DNA from: Melastoma dodecandrum
Lineage: Eukaryota; Streptophyta; Magnoliopsida; Myrtales; Melastomataceae
Direction of reading: 5' to 3'
Assembly: GCA_029817715.1 (NCBI GenBank)
Contig: JARUPY010000154.1
Location: 1,391,501 to 1,455,500, forward strand
Length of the DNA: 64,000 nt
How positions within the stretch are numbered: position 1 is the stretch's first letter; every line of letters starts with the position of its first letter. The notes below the pieces were generated by a model, which saw nothing but the letters and a program-made list of their open reading frames with translations, had not been told where the DNA came from and did not search any database. Positions 33,522 through 45,660 of this stretch are shown here, piece after piece. The position numbers and the translations under genes are program-made.

Positions 33522-36500
33522 TCAAAGTTCATCTTTAGCATCCCTAATGTGCTCCTCTGGGTTTGGCGGACGCTCGAGAAGTTCAGCCTCTGGTGACTGG
33601 CTTATGGGGGAAGGTCTACGTTTGAGGTATGTCGCAACTGACCTTAGCTGCCCAGCAAGTGATTGAGCTGACTGCTGTATTTCTTTGCTGCCGGATTCAG
33701 TAGGACGAAGCTTTCTGATGTTTCCTATGTCTCCTGATAGAGTCGGTATTCTCTCGATGCGATGGCAAGGTTTGAGGAAATAGTCTTCTACGCGCAGTAG
33801 TCCAATGACTTCATCTGGTGCTGATTCGACCAAGATGCTGCGGCTGCCTCCTGCTGGATGATGTGTCCCTGAATGTGGCATCCCAATCTTTCTGAAGGTC
33901 CCCGAGTTCCGCATTGGTAGCCTTAAGCCTCCTTTAAGTTGGCGTTTCTGCAGGATCTCCATCGCGACAAATGTGTGGGCAAGTTTCTGTGCCTCAACAA
34001 CAACTGGACTGTAAAGTGCTAATTGGCTGGAAAGATGCATCAAGGGCGATGGTAGTTCTGCCACGGCAATACCATCCATGTGAAAGTACTTGAGTTTTTC
34101 CATGCGTCTGCATATTTCCGCAAATCTATCGAAGTTCGAGAGTCCTTCAACACGGAAGTATTCTAAGCATGGAAACACGAAATCTTCAGGTAAATCGATG
34201 ATTACTTTTTCATCTAAGTGAATTTCCTTCAGCTTTTCCAACCGCCTAAAGTTTTCTGGCAATTTCTCCAGGCCACTGCATCCGCTGAGATTGATATGCT
34301 CCAGGCTCTCTAAATCGAGGATAGTATCAGGAAGAATCCGTAGCTCATGACAGTTTGCTGCGGTCAATTTCGCCAGGCCAAGGAGAAATATGAAAGAAGG
34401 CAGTTCTGCTATTGCGGTCCCATCCAGACAAAGGTATTTGAGTTTTTTTCATTGGTCCAGATATTTCTGGTAATAGCTCGAGGTGAGAGCAACCGTTCAT
34501 GCTGAAGAATTCCAGGTGAGGAAACTCAATAGCTTCAGGTAGGCTCGTTAGTCTCGTGCATCCTTCTAGGTTGATGCAAGTGATGCTCCCATGACATGCA
34601 CGTGATGACAGAACCTCGACCAAATCCGTACAATGCTCAAGGCTAAGATGCTTAAGATTTGGAAAGTTCGACAGATCATGGATTTTGTCAAGGTTCTTGG
34701 AATATCTCAGATCCAACCGTTCTAACCTTGTAAATATCTGCCCAAACCACAGGATAAGTCAAGTACTGCCATTAACAATTACTGACAAGGAAACAAATGT
34801 GCTGGTGGAGATTCCTTTACCTTGTCACCACCAGGCAGGTTCCGGATGACACTCGAAGGTAATACAAGGGAATACAGATTGACTGGCCAGAAACTTGAAG
34901 GCAGGGATTCTAAGGGATATTTGTCCCAGAATAGAACTCTCAGATCATTCGAGAGGAACTTCATGTCTTCCGAGCCAGAACACTTGACTTCTAAGCCGAG
35001 CAGTATCAGTAATTTCAGCCGAGTTAACTTCGCAAACCCGTGGAGGTTGCAGGGCATCCGATGTTGCTGCTCTTCAGATGAAACATCTAGAACTACACCT
35101 TCAACTGCTTCAGTCCCCTGTGGTTAAATTCTTGCAGTTAACAAAAATATCACGAGTTTGGTAACCTCAATGTAAGATATAAGCTTAGTTGAGAGAACTT
35201 ACGGTGTTCTCACTCAGGACGTGGAGAATATCCGCAGATGACCAGAGCAAGGACCGCCTTCCAGGTTCCTCTGGGCACTCCTTGTAAACTATGTTTTTAC
35301 CCAGTTCGCGTAGTAAGTCGTGCATCCTGACTCGATCTTTTGAAATGTAGATGAGGGACCTATCCTTCAGTACTCTCATGTTGACTTCTGTGTAATAGCC
35401 CAAATAATGAACTAAATCCCCGACATTTTGTTCCATATAGCCATGAAAAAAGCACGCGATGTAAAGGAACACCTTCTTTTCATTATCATTTAGTTTTTCG
35501 TAACTAATATTGAGTATGTCTAAAATCTCCCTGTTGGGCGTAACCTTAAGCTGTTCGAGCGCACTACTCCATTCAGGTATGCTCAAACCAACCAAGGAGG
35601 ATCCAAGAACTTTAACAGCGAGAGGAAGGCCACGACTGTAGCTACAAAATTGACGAGACAATTCCTCATACTCTTCATTTGGCGGCTCCCCATCTCCAAA
35701 AGCATGCAGATGAAAGAGCATCTGAGCCTCATTGTTTCCAAGTAGATGGACCTCGTATATGCGATCAACCATATTCAACAGATGCTTGTCTCTATAAATA
35801 CCCCAAATTTCTTATCTACCCAGCCAAGGCGTGTTGCATTGTCAAATATTCCATGACGAAAAGATGAGATGCAATCATCGAACGAAACGCACACTCTACC
35901 GATCTTATTTTGTGCTTATAAATCAATTAAATTATATAGTGCAGAAATTTAGTGTTTGGGCTCACAAACAATTTTAAATAAAAATTTTCCAAACAGCATA
36001 AGCATTTTACAAGTAAAGTTAATTATAGTGCCATTTCCGAAATCATTTGTTTTACGCATCCATTTAGCCATATTTTTTTAGATTTGCACGATTCTTATAA
36101 TTATTTGCTTTGCCACCTAATCCTCCAATTTCATGAAATTACCTCTTGTGGAATGTTGTTTTATTATTACTTACCTTTTAAGAAATTGGACATTGCTTTG
36201 ATTATTTGCTCACTCTAATTATTTGCTTCTGACATTGCTTGCCCTTTTATTATTTTGACAATTTGCACCCGTATTAGTTATACATTCAAAGTTTTGGGTC
36301 TAGACAGCTGATGGTAGAAAATCTTGCCAAAAAAACGTCCACTGCCTTGGTGTGAAGCTCATTCGCCAATTTAACGGCCTCTAACGCTGAGCATCCCTAA
36401 CGACTCGTCTTCCATATCACAACCACTGAAATTAACCCGACTTGATGATGAACATTAATGATACGTTTTTCCTGCACAGGACAAAACGGATTTCCCGACA

Positions 36501-39500
36501 CCTCTTAAAACCTCCCATGATTTCTCGAGATTTTGGAGGGGGGAGAGAAGTTATAACAAATCTTCATAGAGCTTACCTGAGAGGCAGACCACCTTCTCGC
36601 AAGAGACAACGAATCCCTGATCCCCTGTTGCGTCTGTGCCATCCTCTAGCCAAGGTAAGACCATGCCAAAGACATGGAAACCCCTCTCTATCAACCCAAA
36701 TCCACATCGTCAAGGTCTCGAAGTCATATGAATGCCAAAGATGGAAGACCAACGTGCACGATTCTGCACAAATAAAGGGAAACGCAATAGTCTCCCATAC
36801 CTGCTTATACCCAGTCAATCATCAGTCCTTCCTTGATAAGCGTCTAAGCTTCCCGTGACCTACATGAGCGTCACGGGAAGTCGCCTTTTGCTTTGATGTC
36901 GTTCTTTTCCTTGCACAGGTTAGACATGCTCCCTCTAGTCACTGTCGAGTAGAGGCAGCGCCACAGCCCCGTTCCGGTCTTCATATGCCGATGTCGTGGC
37001 AATCCGAGCGACAATCCCCACTAAGCTTTCCCCTTCAGCGACTCGTCTCAGAGGCAACAACATGATTCCCATTCTCACCAACGATCCTGAGCGTTCCGTC
37101 TCGCCAAGCCCGATCTCCTGAGGGGAACCCCAGTGGCCGACCCACAACCAGCCACATATCCGACGACCTCCCCTGAACAGCTTGGTCAGGCACCTCAATT
37201 CCGTTGTCGGCGTCAAAACGTCTCCACACCGACGTTTCTCCAAACAACCAGCCCCGTCAGATCCAGGCTCTTCGCCAACCAGGTTCCTCTCGATGAGTCA
37301 AGGACTCCCCAGACGACCTGCTCGCAGCTCCTCCTCTCCTGACACTCCAATGTCCTCGGCCGCAACAAGCCACAGTAAGACGTCAACGGGGGACAAGCTC
37401 TTCGAACCCACATCTTCTTCGACATCTTTAGATCACAGCCGCTCTCCCGACAACAACGGTGCCGTCCCCTGCTTCCAAGATCTCCCTTCGTCAGCCCCTT
37501 GGAGTGCCGATCCGACTTCGGCATCCCCCACCCTCAGATCTGGCTCCCCGGCGACTCCCCGTTATCATCTCGACCTCCAGGAGAATCAACCCGTCGACTA
37601 CGCAGCTTCAGAGGCCTTCATCTCCGGCGACCTCCAACCCACGACAACCTCGGACTCCTCTGACTTCCAGCGCAAATCCCACTTTCAACAACGACGAAGC
37701 GCCTCCTAGATCCAGCCCCGATGGATCCCATCCCCTGCGACGCGGTCGACGACGCCGGTGCCTCTTCCGTAGAGTAATCGCTCTTTCCCCCATGTCGAGC
37801 TGAAGGACAGACGGGTTTCAAGGATTTCAAAAAAGGTAAAGTCTCCGTTTCTTTTCTTTTAATTTAATTTAATGGCTACATGGCCGTATGTTATTTCAAT
37901 TCTAACAATGATTGTTTATTTTATTTTATTTTATTTTTTTTATTTTTTTTTTTAAGTTTCGATTTCTAACTATTGTCAAGTAATTTGTTTAAAATTAATA
38001 GAAACACACGTATCCTATTAAATCCTTGATCATCGTAAAAAGTTTTGATTACTTTTATTAAATCTATGTGATTTTGTTACACTTTTTATTTATTTCTTTT
38101 TAATCGACATGATTTCATTATGTTTAAGCTCACTTGAATTATTATGTACAAATCAATATCTTACCCCGATGTGCATCACTAACGTTCATTTCTCTTTGTT
38201 TTGCATGTAAAACACGACGAAATTTCCCGGACATTTTCGGCAATTTACATTAAGTGAACGCCTTCGATCAAAACGCACTTAATCTCGAAGATCAACTCCA
38301 ACACTTCGAAGATTAACTCGAAGGCGCGTGTATCAAACCGCGCGGATCTACCACAGCCTATGGGCTCGAAGGTTAAAGCAGCCCCAACCTTCAATCAAAG
38401 GTACAAAGGCGAGGTGCGGGCCTCCCCGAATTTTTATTTTATTTCCACATGTAACGGATTGTGGGCCCAAGGGCATAGGCCCGCAATCACCGCCCTTCCC
38501 CGCTCCTTTTGATCTAAATAATTGTCTGTGCCTGTCCGCATGCCTTAGGCCCATAGGTTTATCGTCGCATGTGATTGTTAAACAAATACACATGAGTTCG
38601 GGTCCAACGCCCGTTAACCAAAAGCAAACCTTTTGGAGCAAACGCCACCTTTTCGCATGTTTAAATGTAAGAGTTAGTAACTAGGAATCCCCGAATCTAC
38701 TCTGGTTTTCCGACTTAAACCAAGCTTTTAAAAATAAGTCGGTGGCGACTCCGTAATAGTTTACCTAAGTTAAACAACCACCCTTTTACGAAGTCATTTT
38801 GGATGGGTGACGGCGACACGAGCCGCTCCTGGAACCTCCCGAAGCTTCCTCTTTGGGCCATGCGCTTCTTTTCGCCCGTCGCCTCTTAAGGAGCATGGAG
38901 ACGATCGGCGAAGAGTCTGGGCAGACCCGGTCAGGAATCGAAGGAGGGACCACCCTGGTCTTTTCCGCAGCGTTCGACGCTCGAGTCGCGACGCCGACCG
39001 GAAGACTCTAGGGGAGCGGGCCCGGATCCTCGGGTCGTCCGAACCGCGCCGCGCGTGCTAGGCCGGAAGGCGCGCGTACATCTCTGCTGGTTATAATAAT
39101 CCTGCTGCCTTGACCAAACCAGTGAAAATCGCCAACGAGATATTTCACCTGGTCGATATGATCGACATCGTCGAGAACTATGAGTGCCTTCAGATGCTTC
39201 AATCGCTTCTTTATGATCTCAACTGCTTTAAAGGTAGTGTATGGTAAGGAGCTTGTTTCGCCAATTGTTTCTGTGAGAAGCTGCCTTTGTAAGGTCAACA
39301 GGCCTCTAGATGTGGAAGCCTCCTCCCTCACTTCAGCGAGGAAGCTTCCTGCTTCGAACAAATGACGCATCCTCTCATAGACAACCCAAGCCAAAGTAGT
39401 CTTACCACTTCCCCCCATCCCCACTATTCCGACACTTGTTGTCCCTTCTATTCTAATATCCAGAGCTTCTTCCACGCTACGAACATGTATGTCCATGCCG

Positions 39501-40190
39501 ACTAGTCCATCTGGAATTTCCGAGAATCCCTGCCCCAACTCCGTGAATATGCGGTCAACAATCTCTTGAATGAGACCTGCCTCGTGACTGTTCATGTCAC
39601 ACGAACCCCAAGAAGTCGGACAATGAATCATAATATCCTGGGTGAGAGGACTTGGAGGGTAAACTGAAGAAAAAAAGAAGCCGAAAGTTCGATTACCGGT
39701 TTGTTGAGCTCCATCCGGACAGGTTAGCAACTTCTGTCATTGCCTCTCTCCACTTCTGCATCTTCGCAGGATCCACATGCCTCTCCTCGAACTTCTTGAA
39801 TGCATCCGCAAAGGTTCCCTTTTGGCGCCTCACGTCAGAAGGCTCCACGTTGTAGAAAACTGGCAGAACGATCTGCCCGGCGGCTTTCTTCCATTCGAGG
39901 ATCTTCACCAGCTCGTCCAGGCACCAGGAGGATGAAGCATAGTTCTGGGAAAGAACGGCGATGGCCGATCGGGAATCCTCAATCGCTTTGAGGAGCTGAT
40001 CGGATATAACGTCACCCCTGCGGAGCTCCTCATCGTCCCTGAAGGTGAAGATTCCCTTCCTAGTCAGGGCAGTATACAAATGATCCGTGAAGCTTCGGCG
40101 AGTATCGTTGCCTCGGAAGCTTAGGAAGACATCATACTTGAAAGACCTGTCACCCCATGCGTCTCTGGACGCCGATGACGAAGGATCCAT
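33522..40190 (-). pseudogene. TNL resistance gene interrupted by a solo LTR and a frameshift
   Basis: The gene has a TIR exon (40190-39697: [29 protein letters not shown]), then an NB-ARC exon split in two (39587-39081 and 35788-35203), then LRR exons (35117-34821 and 34737-33522). NB-ARC motifs are GMGGSGKTTLAW, LIVLDDVDHI, GSRIIITSRD, GLPLAVKVLGS and an intact MHD (VRMHDLLRELG). A solo LTR is inserted just after ITSRD. Removing the LTR and one target copy gives a 1093 bp exon in frame, the same length as in two paralogues here. Independently, a run of seven T (34443-34449) shifts the LRR frame, and six would restore it. The final exon adds about 150 residues after the LRRs, unlike any domain I recognise, and ends in KDEL. 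The gene lies head-to-head with the NB-ARC-LRR gene at 41524. Confidence 0.88.
35794..39080 (+). mobile_element. Solo LTR of an Ogre-related element
   Basis: The right end (about 38160-39080) is the reverse-complement counterpart of 4031-4950 in the Ogre LTR: CGCGCGTACA against TGTGCGCGCG, the GTGCGGGCCTCCCCGAAT block and GTCGGTGGCGACTCCG. The left end, ATAAATACCCCAAAT, corresponds to the LTR start TGTAATACCTCAAAT with a degraded terminal TG. TCTCT flanks both sides (35789-35793 and 39081-39085). No internal region is present, which is the result expected from LTR-LTR recombination. At 3287 bp it is shorter than the Ogre LTRs and lacks the K+ channel fragment. The middle holds a GC-rich block (36900-37800) and poly-T/AT tracts, with no recognised gene. 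Confidence 0.85.
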
Positions 40191-41523
40191 CTTTCCTATC
40201 ACGAATAGATAAATTAGCAATGAAATTATTCTACTTCTTATCATTGATCGTTTTATAGAACAACACCAGGAAAAATGATATCCAATTCTTCCTCCTCCTC
40301 CTGCAGATCTTCTTTAGTTTCTATGATTGTCGAAGTCAACGTTCATTTAATTCGATAGTCGGGGGAGATGTATGAGCAAAATCAAAACTTCATTGTAAAT
40401 GCGAGGCTTTCCTAAAGCCCAAATACAGCCCAAGTCCATGAAAAATGAGTCCAACCCCAAGTCAATAGACTTGGGCCTTCAAACAAAAGCCCAAACCCAC
40501 CTAAAACCTTCTAGAACCCCCATCCTCATAAATTCTACCCCATTTCAATCTTATCCACTTTCAATCATCAAAGTCGTTATACACCAATCACCTAAAGTCA
40601 TTGTTTGGGACACATTTTAGCCAAATCATTCTTCGTCTCAAACAATGAATTCTTTGTAAATTCATTCTTTTGTAAATTCAAAGTCACACATTGACTTAAG
40701 GATGATATTCGGGTGATAATTTAAAGAACTAATCACAGTTAAGTACAATCCTCTAAATATTTACGAAGACTTCGTCGAAGAGTTCGCTACGAAATTTCCC
40801 ACTCCTACTGTTAACTGAAATAAGATAATGAAAAAGATAACATCCCTTTCTTCCTAGGGATAAAGTATTCACGGAATGGAGATAAAAAAATAATTCACAT
40901 GCATATATTAATCTCATGAAAACTAATGACCTGATTGAACTTCATTCATTCATTATCTCGACTGAGTCCCATTTGTTGGGTTGTTTACGTGGAGAAGTGG
41001 AAGTAACATGAACGTGGAAAAACACTAGAGTCGGGTGTTGGCGTCAACAGTCCACCAAAGGTAATTAGAGTTCAACCCATTTCCCCTACCTGATATCTCT
41101 ATCAAGAGCGCAGTCGGGTGGACATTGAAAACGATTATAAGAAAAACTTTGCATGTGGGAAGTCCTCAGTGTAACCTCGAAGTTGCATGGGAGATGATTG
41201 ATTTCTTGTCGATCGAAAGGTTTCTGTCACTTCATTTAAGGGTGAGTATTGATAACCATTAAGAAAGACTTCGGGTTGAGAAAGTCATTGGTTCAATGTT
41301 TAGAATATGTTTTATTGATTGGGCAGGTGGAATAACGAAGCTTCGTCTAAGCTAATACTATGTCCGGACAGGATTCGATCAAATTGTAATCATCAATACT
41401 CTTTACTCGTTTAATTCATTTTCCATTCCTGATATTCTGAACCTTCCTCCACTTTCGGTTGTCCTGTTGATTATGACATGTAGTCGCCGAGGCCTGATCC
41501 TCTCTTTTCTTCTGTGTGTACAG
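40191..41523. other. Shared upstream region between two divergent NB-ARC-LRR genes
   Basis: No coding sequence was recognised. The part at about 41240-41345 resembles 46035-46125 upstream of the TNL at 46271 (shared words TTGATTGGG and AACGAAGCTTCGTC). The TIR exon expected after it is absent. Both neighbouring genes start outward from this region. Confidence 0.55.
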
Positions 41524-43736
41524 TCATGAGGCAACACTTGTCGAACACATAGTTTCCGACATATACACAAAGTTGGGTCTTAATTTCTCCGGAATCCCAT
41601 CTAGGTTAGTTGGAATCGAGGACAGGGTTCGTGAAGTAGAAGAAGCATTAGATATCAACTCGGAAGGGTTGAGGAGTGTTGGAATAGTAGGCATGGGTGG
41701 GATCGGTAAGACTACTTTAGCATGGGTTGTGTACGAGAGGATGGTTCACCTGTTCAACGCTGGATGCTTTCTTGAAAATGTTAGAGATGTATTCGAGAAG
41801 GAGGGCCGGGTATTCTTACAAAAGCAACTCCTCAGCCAAGCAGGAGGCAGTGAAAGGATTGCTAGCTTCCACAATGCCTTCGAAGGGGTTCGTCTCATTA
41901 GAAGCCGGATGCGACATTCGAAGGTATTCATTGTTCTTGATGATGTGGATGATATAAGTCAGGTAGAATATCTCGTCGGGGATCTTCATTGGTTTGGCCC
42001 GGGGAGTAGAATCATCATAACAAGCAGAAATAAGCGTATGCTGAATAAGGTTGACCACCTGCATAACGTCACCGCGCTCAGTCCTGAGCACGCTCTCGCA
42101 CTCTTCAAGGAAAATGCTTTCGGAGCCAATCAGTTCACTTCTCATGAATTAGAGAAATTGTGCCCCTCCCTTTGTAGGCGCTATGAGGGCCATCCTCTAG
42201 CCCTCAAAATGGTGGGTCAGGCCTCTGCCGATCGGAGTGAATCGGAATGGTGCAGAGACCAACATGAACTTCTCATAGCACCAATGAGAGAAATTCTGGA
42301 CAGACTAAGAATAAGTTATATCGGTCTGGACGAGACCGCCAGAAAAGTATTCCATTATACAACATGCATGTTCCAGGGCAAGAGAGAATCTTACGTGGAG
42401 GAGGTACTTTCTTATTTAGGACTCCACCCTAAAGTCACCCTGAAAGTTCTAAAGGATCAGTCCCTTGTATACGTTTCCGATGGATTCATCAGGGTGCACT
42501 ATTTGATAAGCTTGTTGAGTAGAAACTCTATCCATAGAGATTCCTTAAGAGAACCAGAAAACCAGCAGATGATCATATCAACAACGCAATGGGGTGATGT
42601 TCTTAATGAGGACATGGTGAGTGTCTTTTACCACATCAATGTGCCCAAGCAATGACTTTTCTCTCCAGATGACAGTTTTCTCTTACTGTACATAGGGATC
42701 CGAAGCAACTGAGGGCCTACATGTACGATACTATGAAGGACAAGCTCATCCTACATGGTGCAGTCTTCCCGCAATCTCAAGGTTAACGAAGTTGAGATTC
42801 TTGAGTGTTCGTGGTGACAGAATAGAGTATCAAGGGGAGTTGACATCTCTCTCAGATGAGATGATATATCTACTTTGGGAGTCGTATCCATGGGAATCAC
42901 TGCCCCAGAGCTTCCATCCACGTGATATCCGTGCCCTGCTTTTACCTTCAAGCTGCATTCGAACCCTGTGGAACAGCCAGGTAACAGTACCACATATATA
43001 TTTCTTTTCCGCATTGTCTTATCCGCAAGGTTGATTCATTTAATTAGTGGAAGAGATCTTTTCTTCCTTTCATTCCCAGTGTTTTGGAGAGCTGGAAGAG
43101 TTAGATCTGCGCGATTCGAAGAACCTTCTCCTGATTCCTGACTTATCAAAACTTCCAAATCTAGTAATTCTAATCCTTCAAGGTTGCACCAACTTGATTG
43201 AGGTTCGCTGCACTACAGCTTTACACAGTAAGCTCAGTACGATTGATCTAAAAGGATGCACATGTCTGCGATTCTTTCCGGAAGCCATCGAGTTTCCTCG
43301 ACTGCATGACTTTGTACTTTCTGGGTGCTCTTCCCTAGAAAAATTCCCTGAGATATCCGGACGCATGGAAAAGCTCAACAACCTCGATCTGGATGAAACT
43401 GCCATATCAGAACTCCCGTTGTCTGTCAATCTACTTGTGGGCCTGAAGGTGTTGACTGCTCGCAACTGTCTCAAGTTGCAAAAACTTCCAAGCACTCTTG
43501 AGAAATTAGAATCCTTGGAGCAGCTTGACCTCAGCGGATGCTCGAGCCTGCGTGAAATACCTGAGAAGTTGAGAAGGTTGAGTGGGTTGCCAGAGATAAA
43601 TTGGACAGCCAGGAGAATCACCGAGTTCAGAACCTTGATGAGACGGACAGAAGTTGCCTGGTCATTGCTAGACTCCCACCTCGCTTCTATTTTAGTTCCT
43701 CTACTTTTGTTTCTTGTTGTAAAATTCTATTTGTGA
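41524..43736 (+). CDS. NB-ARC-LRR protein of TNL type lacking its TIR exon
   Basis: Exons 41524-42616, 42696-42980 and 43080-43736 join in phase. The first starts at the acceptor TGTACAG with THEATLVEH-like sequence, the normal start of a TNL second exon. Motifs include GMGGIGKTTLAW, FIVLDDVDDI, GSRIIITSRNKRML and GHPLALKMVG. The MHD position reads VHY (IRVHYLISLL). LRR repeats follow (LKGCTCLRFFPEAIEF, LSGCSSLEKFPEISGR, LSGCSSLREIPEKLRR). The C-terminus ends in a hydrophobic stretch, ASILVPLLLFLVVKFYL. No TIR exon exists between the conserved upstream region and the acceptor, so the gene must start in frame within this exon or is a pseudogene. No stop or frameshift interrupts the three exons. 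Confidence 0.78.
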
Positions 43737-44979
43737 GATCTATTTCAATTCCTTTACTTTTACTTTCCATAATCAATATGCCGTGACTTGTATTTCAAAA
43801 GCTGAATAGTCAATTTTAAGATGTTTCAAAAATGAGTTTGGACCGGTAGAAATGTCTCTTATGACAGCGAGTTTCCGAAAACAAAGCCTTAATTCGGTGA
43901 AGGCTTCTTTCAATGGTGTCTCAAATGTTGCGAGTAATGGATAGGCTGACACAATTCATGCTGCAGTCAGATGCTTCACAGGACGATCATAAACTTCAAT
44001 TTAGGCCTGGGGTTGACTCTTCTTGGATAAGCAAATGCGAAGAAGCGCGAGAGATTCTAGAAGAACGCGGGGAAGGAGAAGACCTTCAAATGGTCAAAAG
44101 AAGAAGAGAGAAAAAAATTTTAAGAAATCGGTCTTACATGTACATGTGATTTCATCCAAGTAGTAGGTCATTAGAAGCATTGTCGGGGTTTCCTTCACCT
44201 AAAAGCTCCTACATCGGTCTTTGTCCGGGGGTGGGGTATCGTCGTTCGAGATTTTTGTCCGACGGGATGAATCTGACTCTGATACCATGTAGAAATTGTG
44301 TGTCGGAATTCCTTTCACTTAAAATCTAACAATTAGGTGAACGCTCACAGCCATATATATAAGCACTTGGCCCTGGTCTTTTCTTAAAAATGTGGGATTA
44401 TTTCCAACAGAACCCAAAACGAACCATAAGGCATATGGTTTGCTTGCGGGCGCCATGTTAATTTCAACAAGACGATTATTAAAATCACCTAAGCAAAGCA
44501 GACATTTTCCTGCCGATACATGTAGGTTCGATATCATTAATTTCATTGCATTTGAACTGGCTATACGTGTGTATCATTGCTTCAGTCATTAGTTGCAATC
44601 ATCCTCGACTTTGGTGCCTAGCACTATGGTGCCGATAATGTTTTATCTATGAATAGGAGGTAGCCTACCCCAGAAAGGTTCTTCGAATTTGACCATCAAC
44701 TAGCTTCCTGCTCGTGTTAGAGGGCAAGGAGAGCTGCAGTGGCCGCTGCTCCATAGTTCAAGGGCCAGAAACACGGGTCGCTCCATGTTTATAAATTTCG
44801 TTCTGCAGACTTTGCAGTGTGGATTGAACTTGGGTGATCCGGTTGAGTTTCTGCTGTTTTCCAACTCTCGTTGCTGAATCTCCTGATCCATTTGTTGATG
44901 TGAGCCGGTTTGGGCCATGCCATGTAAATCCTGGTGTCGTTTGTTTCGTGCTGTCTGGATTCCAGCTTTGAATCATTGT
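43737..44979. other. Intergenic DNA with a possible LTR relic
   Basis: Near 44275-44290 the + strand reads ACTCTGATACCA followed by TGTAGAAATT, which on the - strand looks like an LTR end next to a tRNA-Met primer site. No partner LTR or coding domain was found. Short ORFs here have no recognised similarity. Confidence 0.35.
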
Positions 44980-45660
44980 ACCTGCTGTGACAAGGCGGGA
45001 GTTTCCACTCCTGAAATTTGAATGTATATAGGAGACTATGCCTTCAATAATGCTTGGCTTGGCACTGTAAACAGGGAAGCAAAGAGATGCTTGGGTTTTT
45101 ATGCGTACATGCCATGAACAGACAGCCACAAGAGTTGAGGAAGGTTCAGGATAGCAGAAAATTTAGAAAAAATGTATATAATAAGAAAAGAAAAGATCAG
45201 AGAGTGATTACAGGGATGCTGAATCCCGTTGGCCACCTCTGTTAACGCCTCTCTCCGTTTCTGCACCTCCCTGGGGATCCACAAGCCGCTCCTCGAACTT
45301 CTGAAATCCAGCCCAGTATCCTCCTACTTGGTGTCTAACGTCACAAGGCTGCAAGTTGAGGAAAACAGGCAGCACAACCTGTCCCATTTACTTTTACATT
45401 CCAAAATCTTCACAAGCTCATCGAGGCACCAAGAGGAAGCTGCGTAGTTTGGGGACAGAACTACAATGGCCAATCTGGAATCCTCGATTGCTTCGATGAG
45501 TTGATCAGGTATCACCTTGCCCCTCTAGAGCTGTTCCTTGTCCATGAAGATGATGACCCCACTCCTACACAAAGCGGAATGCAAATGACCTATGAAGTTC
45601 TGGTGAGTGTCCACGCCCCTGAAACTAAGGAACACATCGTTCTGCACGATGAAAGGTGCT
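44980..45660 (-). pseudogene. Degenerate TIR exon and start of NB-ARC exon
   Basis: The - strand gives NDVFLSFRGVDTHQNF and HLHSALCRSGVIIF, then an in-frame TAG near 45527, then [17 protein letters not shown] and [17 protein letters not shown], then frameshifts, and a recognisable exon end EALTEVANGIQ. Across an intron-sized gap, IEGIVSYIHSNFRSG resembles the start of the NB-ARC exon. P-loop and later motifs are missing. It is a relic of a TNL in the opposite orientation to its neighbours. Confidence 0.75.

Noticed and set aside
37182..37803. Serine/proline-rich open frames in the solo LTR
   Set aside because: They lie in the GC-rich block of a non-coding LTR, and no domain is visible.
43913..44149. 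78-codon open frame between NLR genes
   Set aside because: Charged, short, with no recognised similarity and no supporting context.
44275..44345. Possible LTR and tRNA-Met primer site on the - strand
   Set aside because: The primer-like match is good, but no second LTR, polypurine tract or coding domain could be found.
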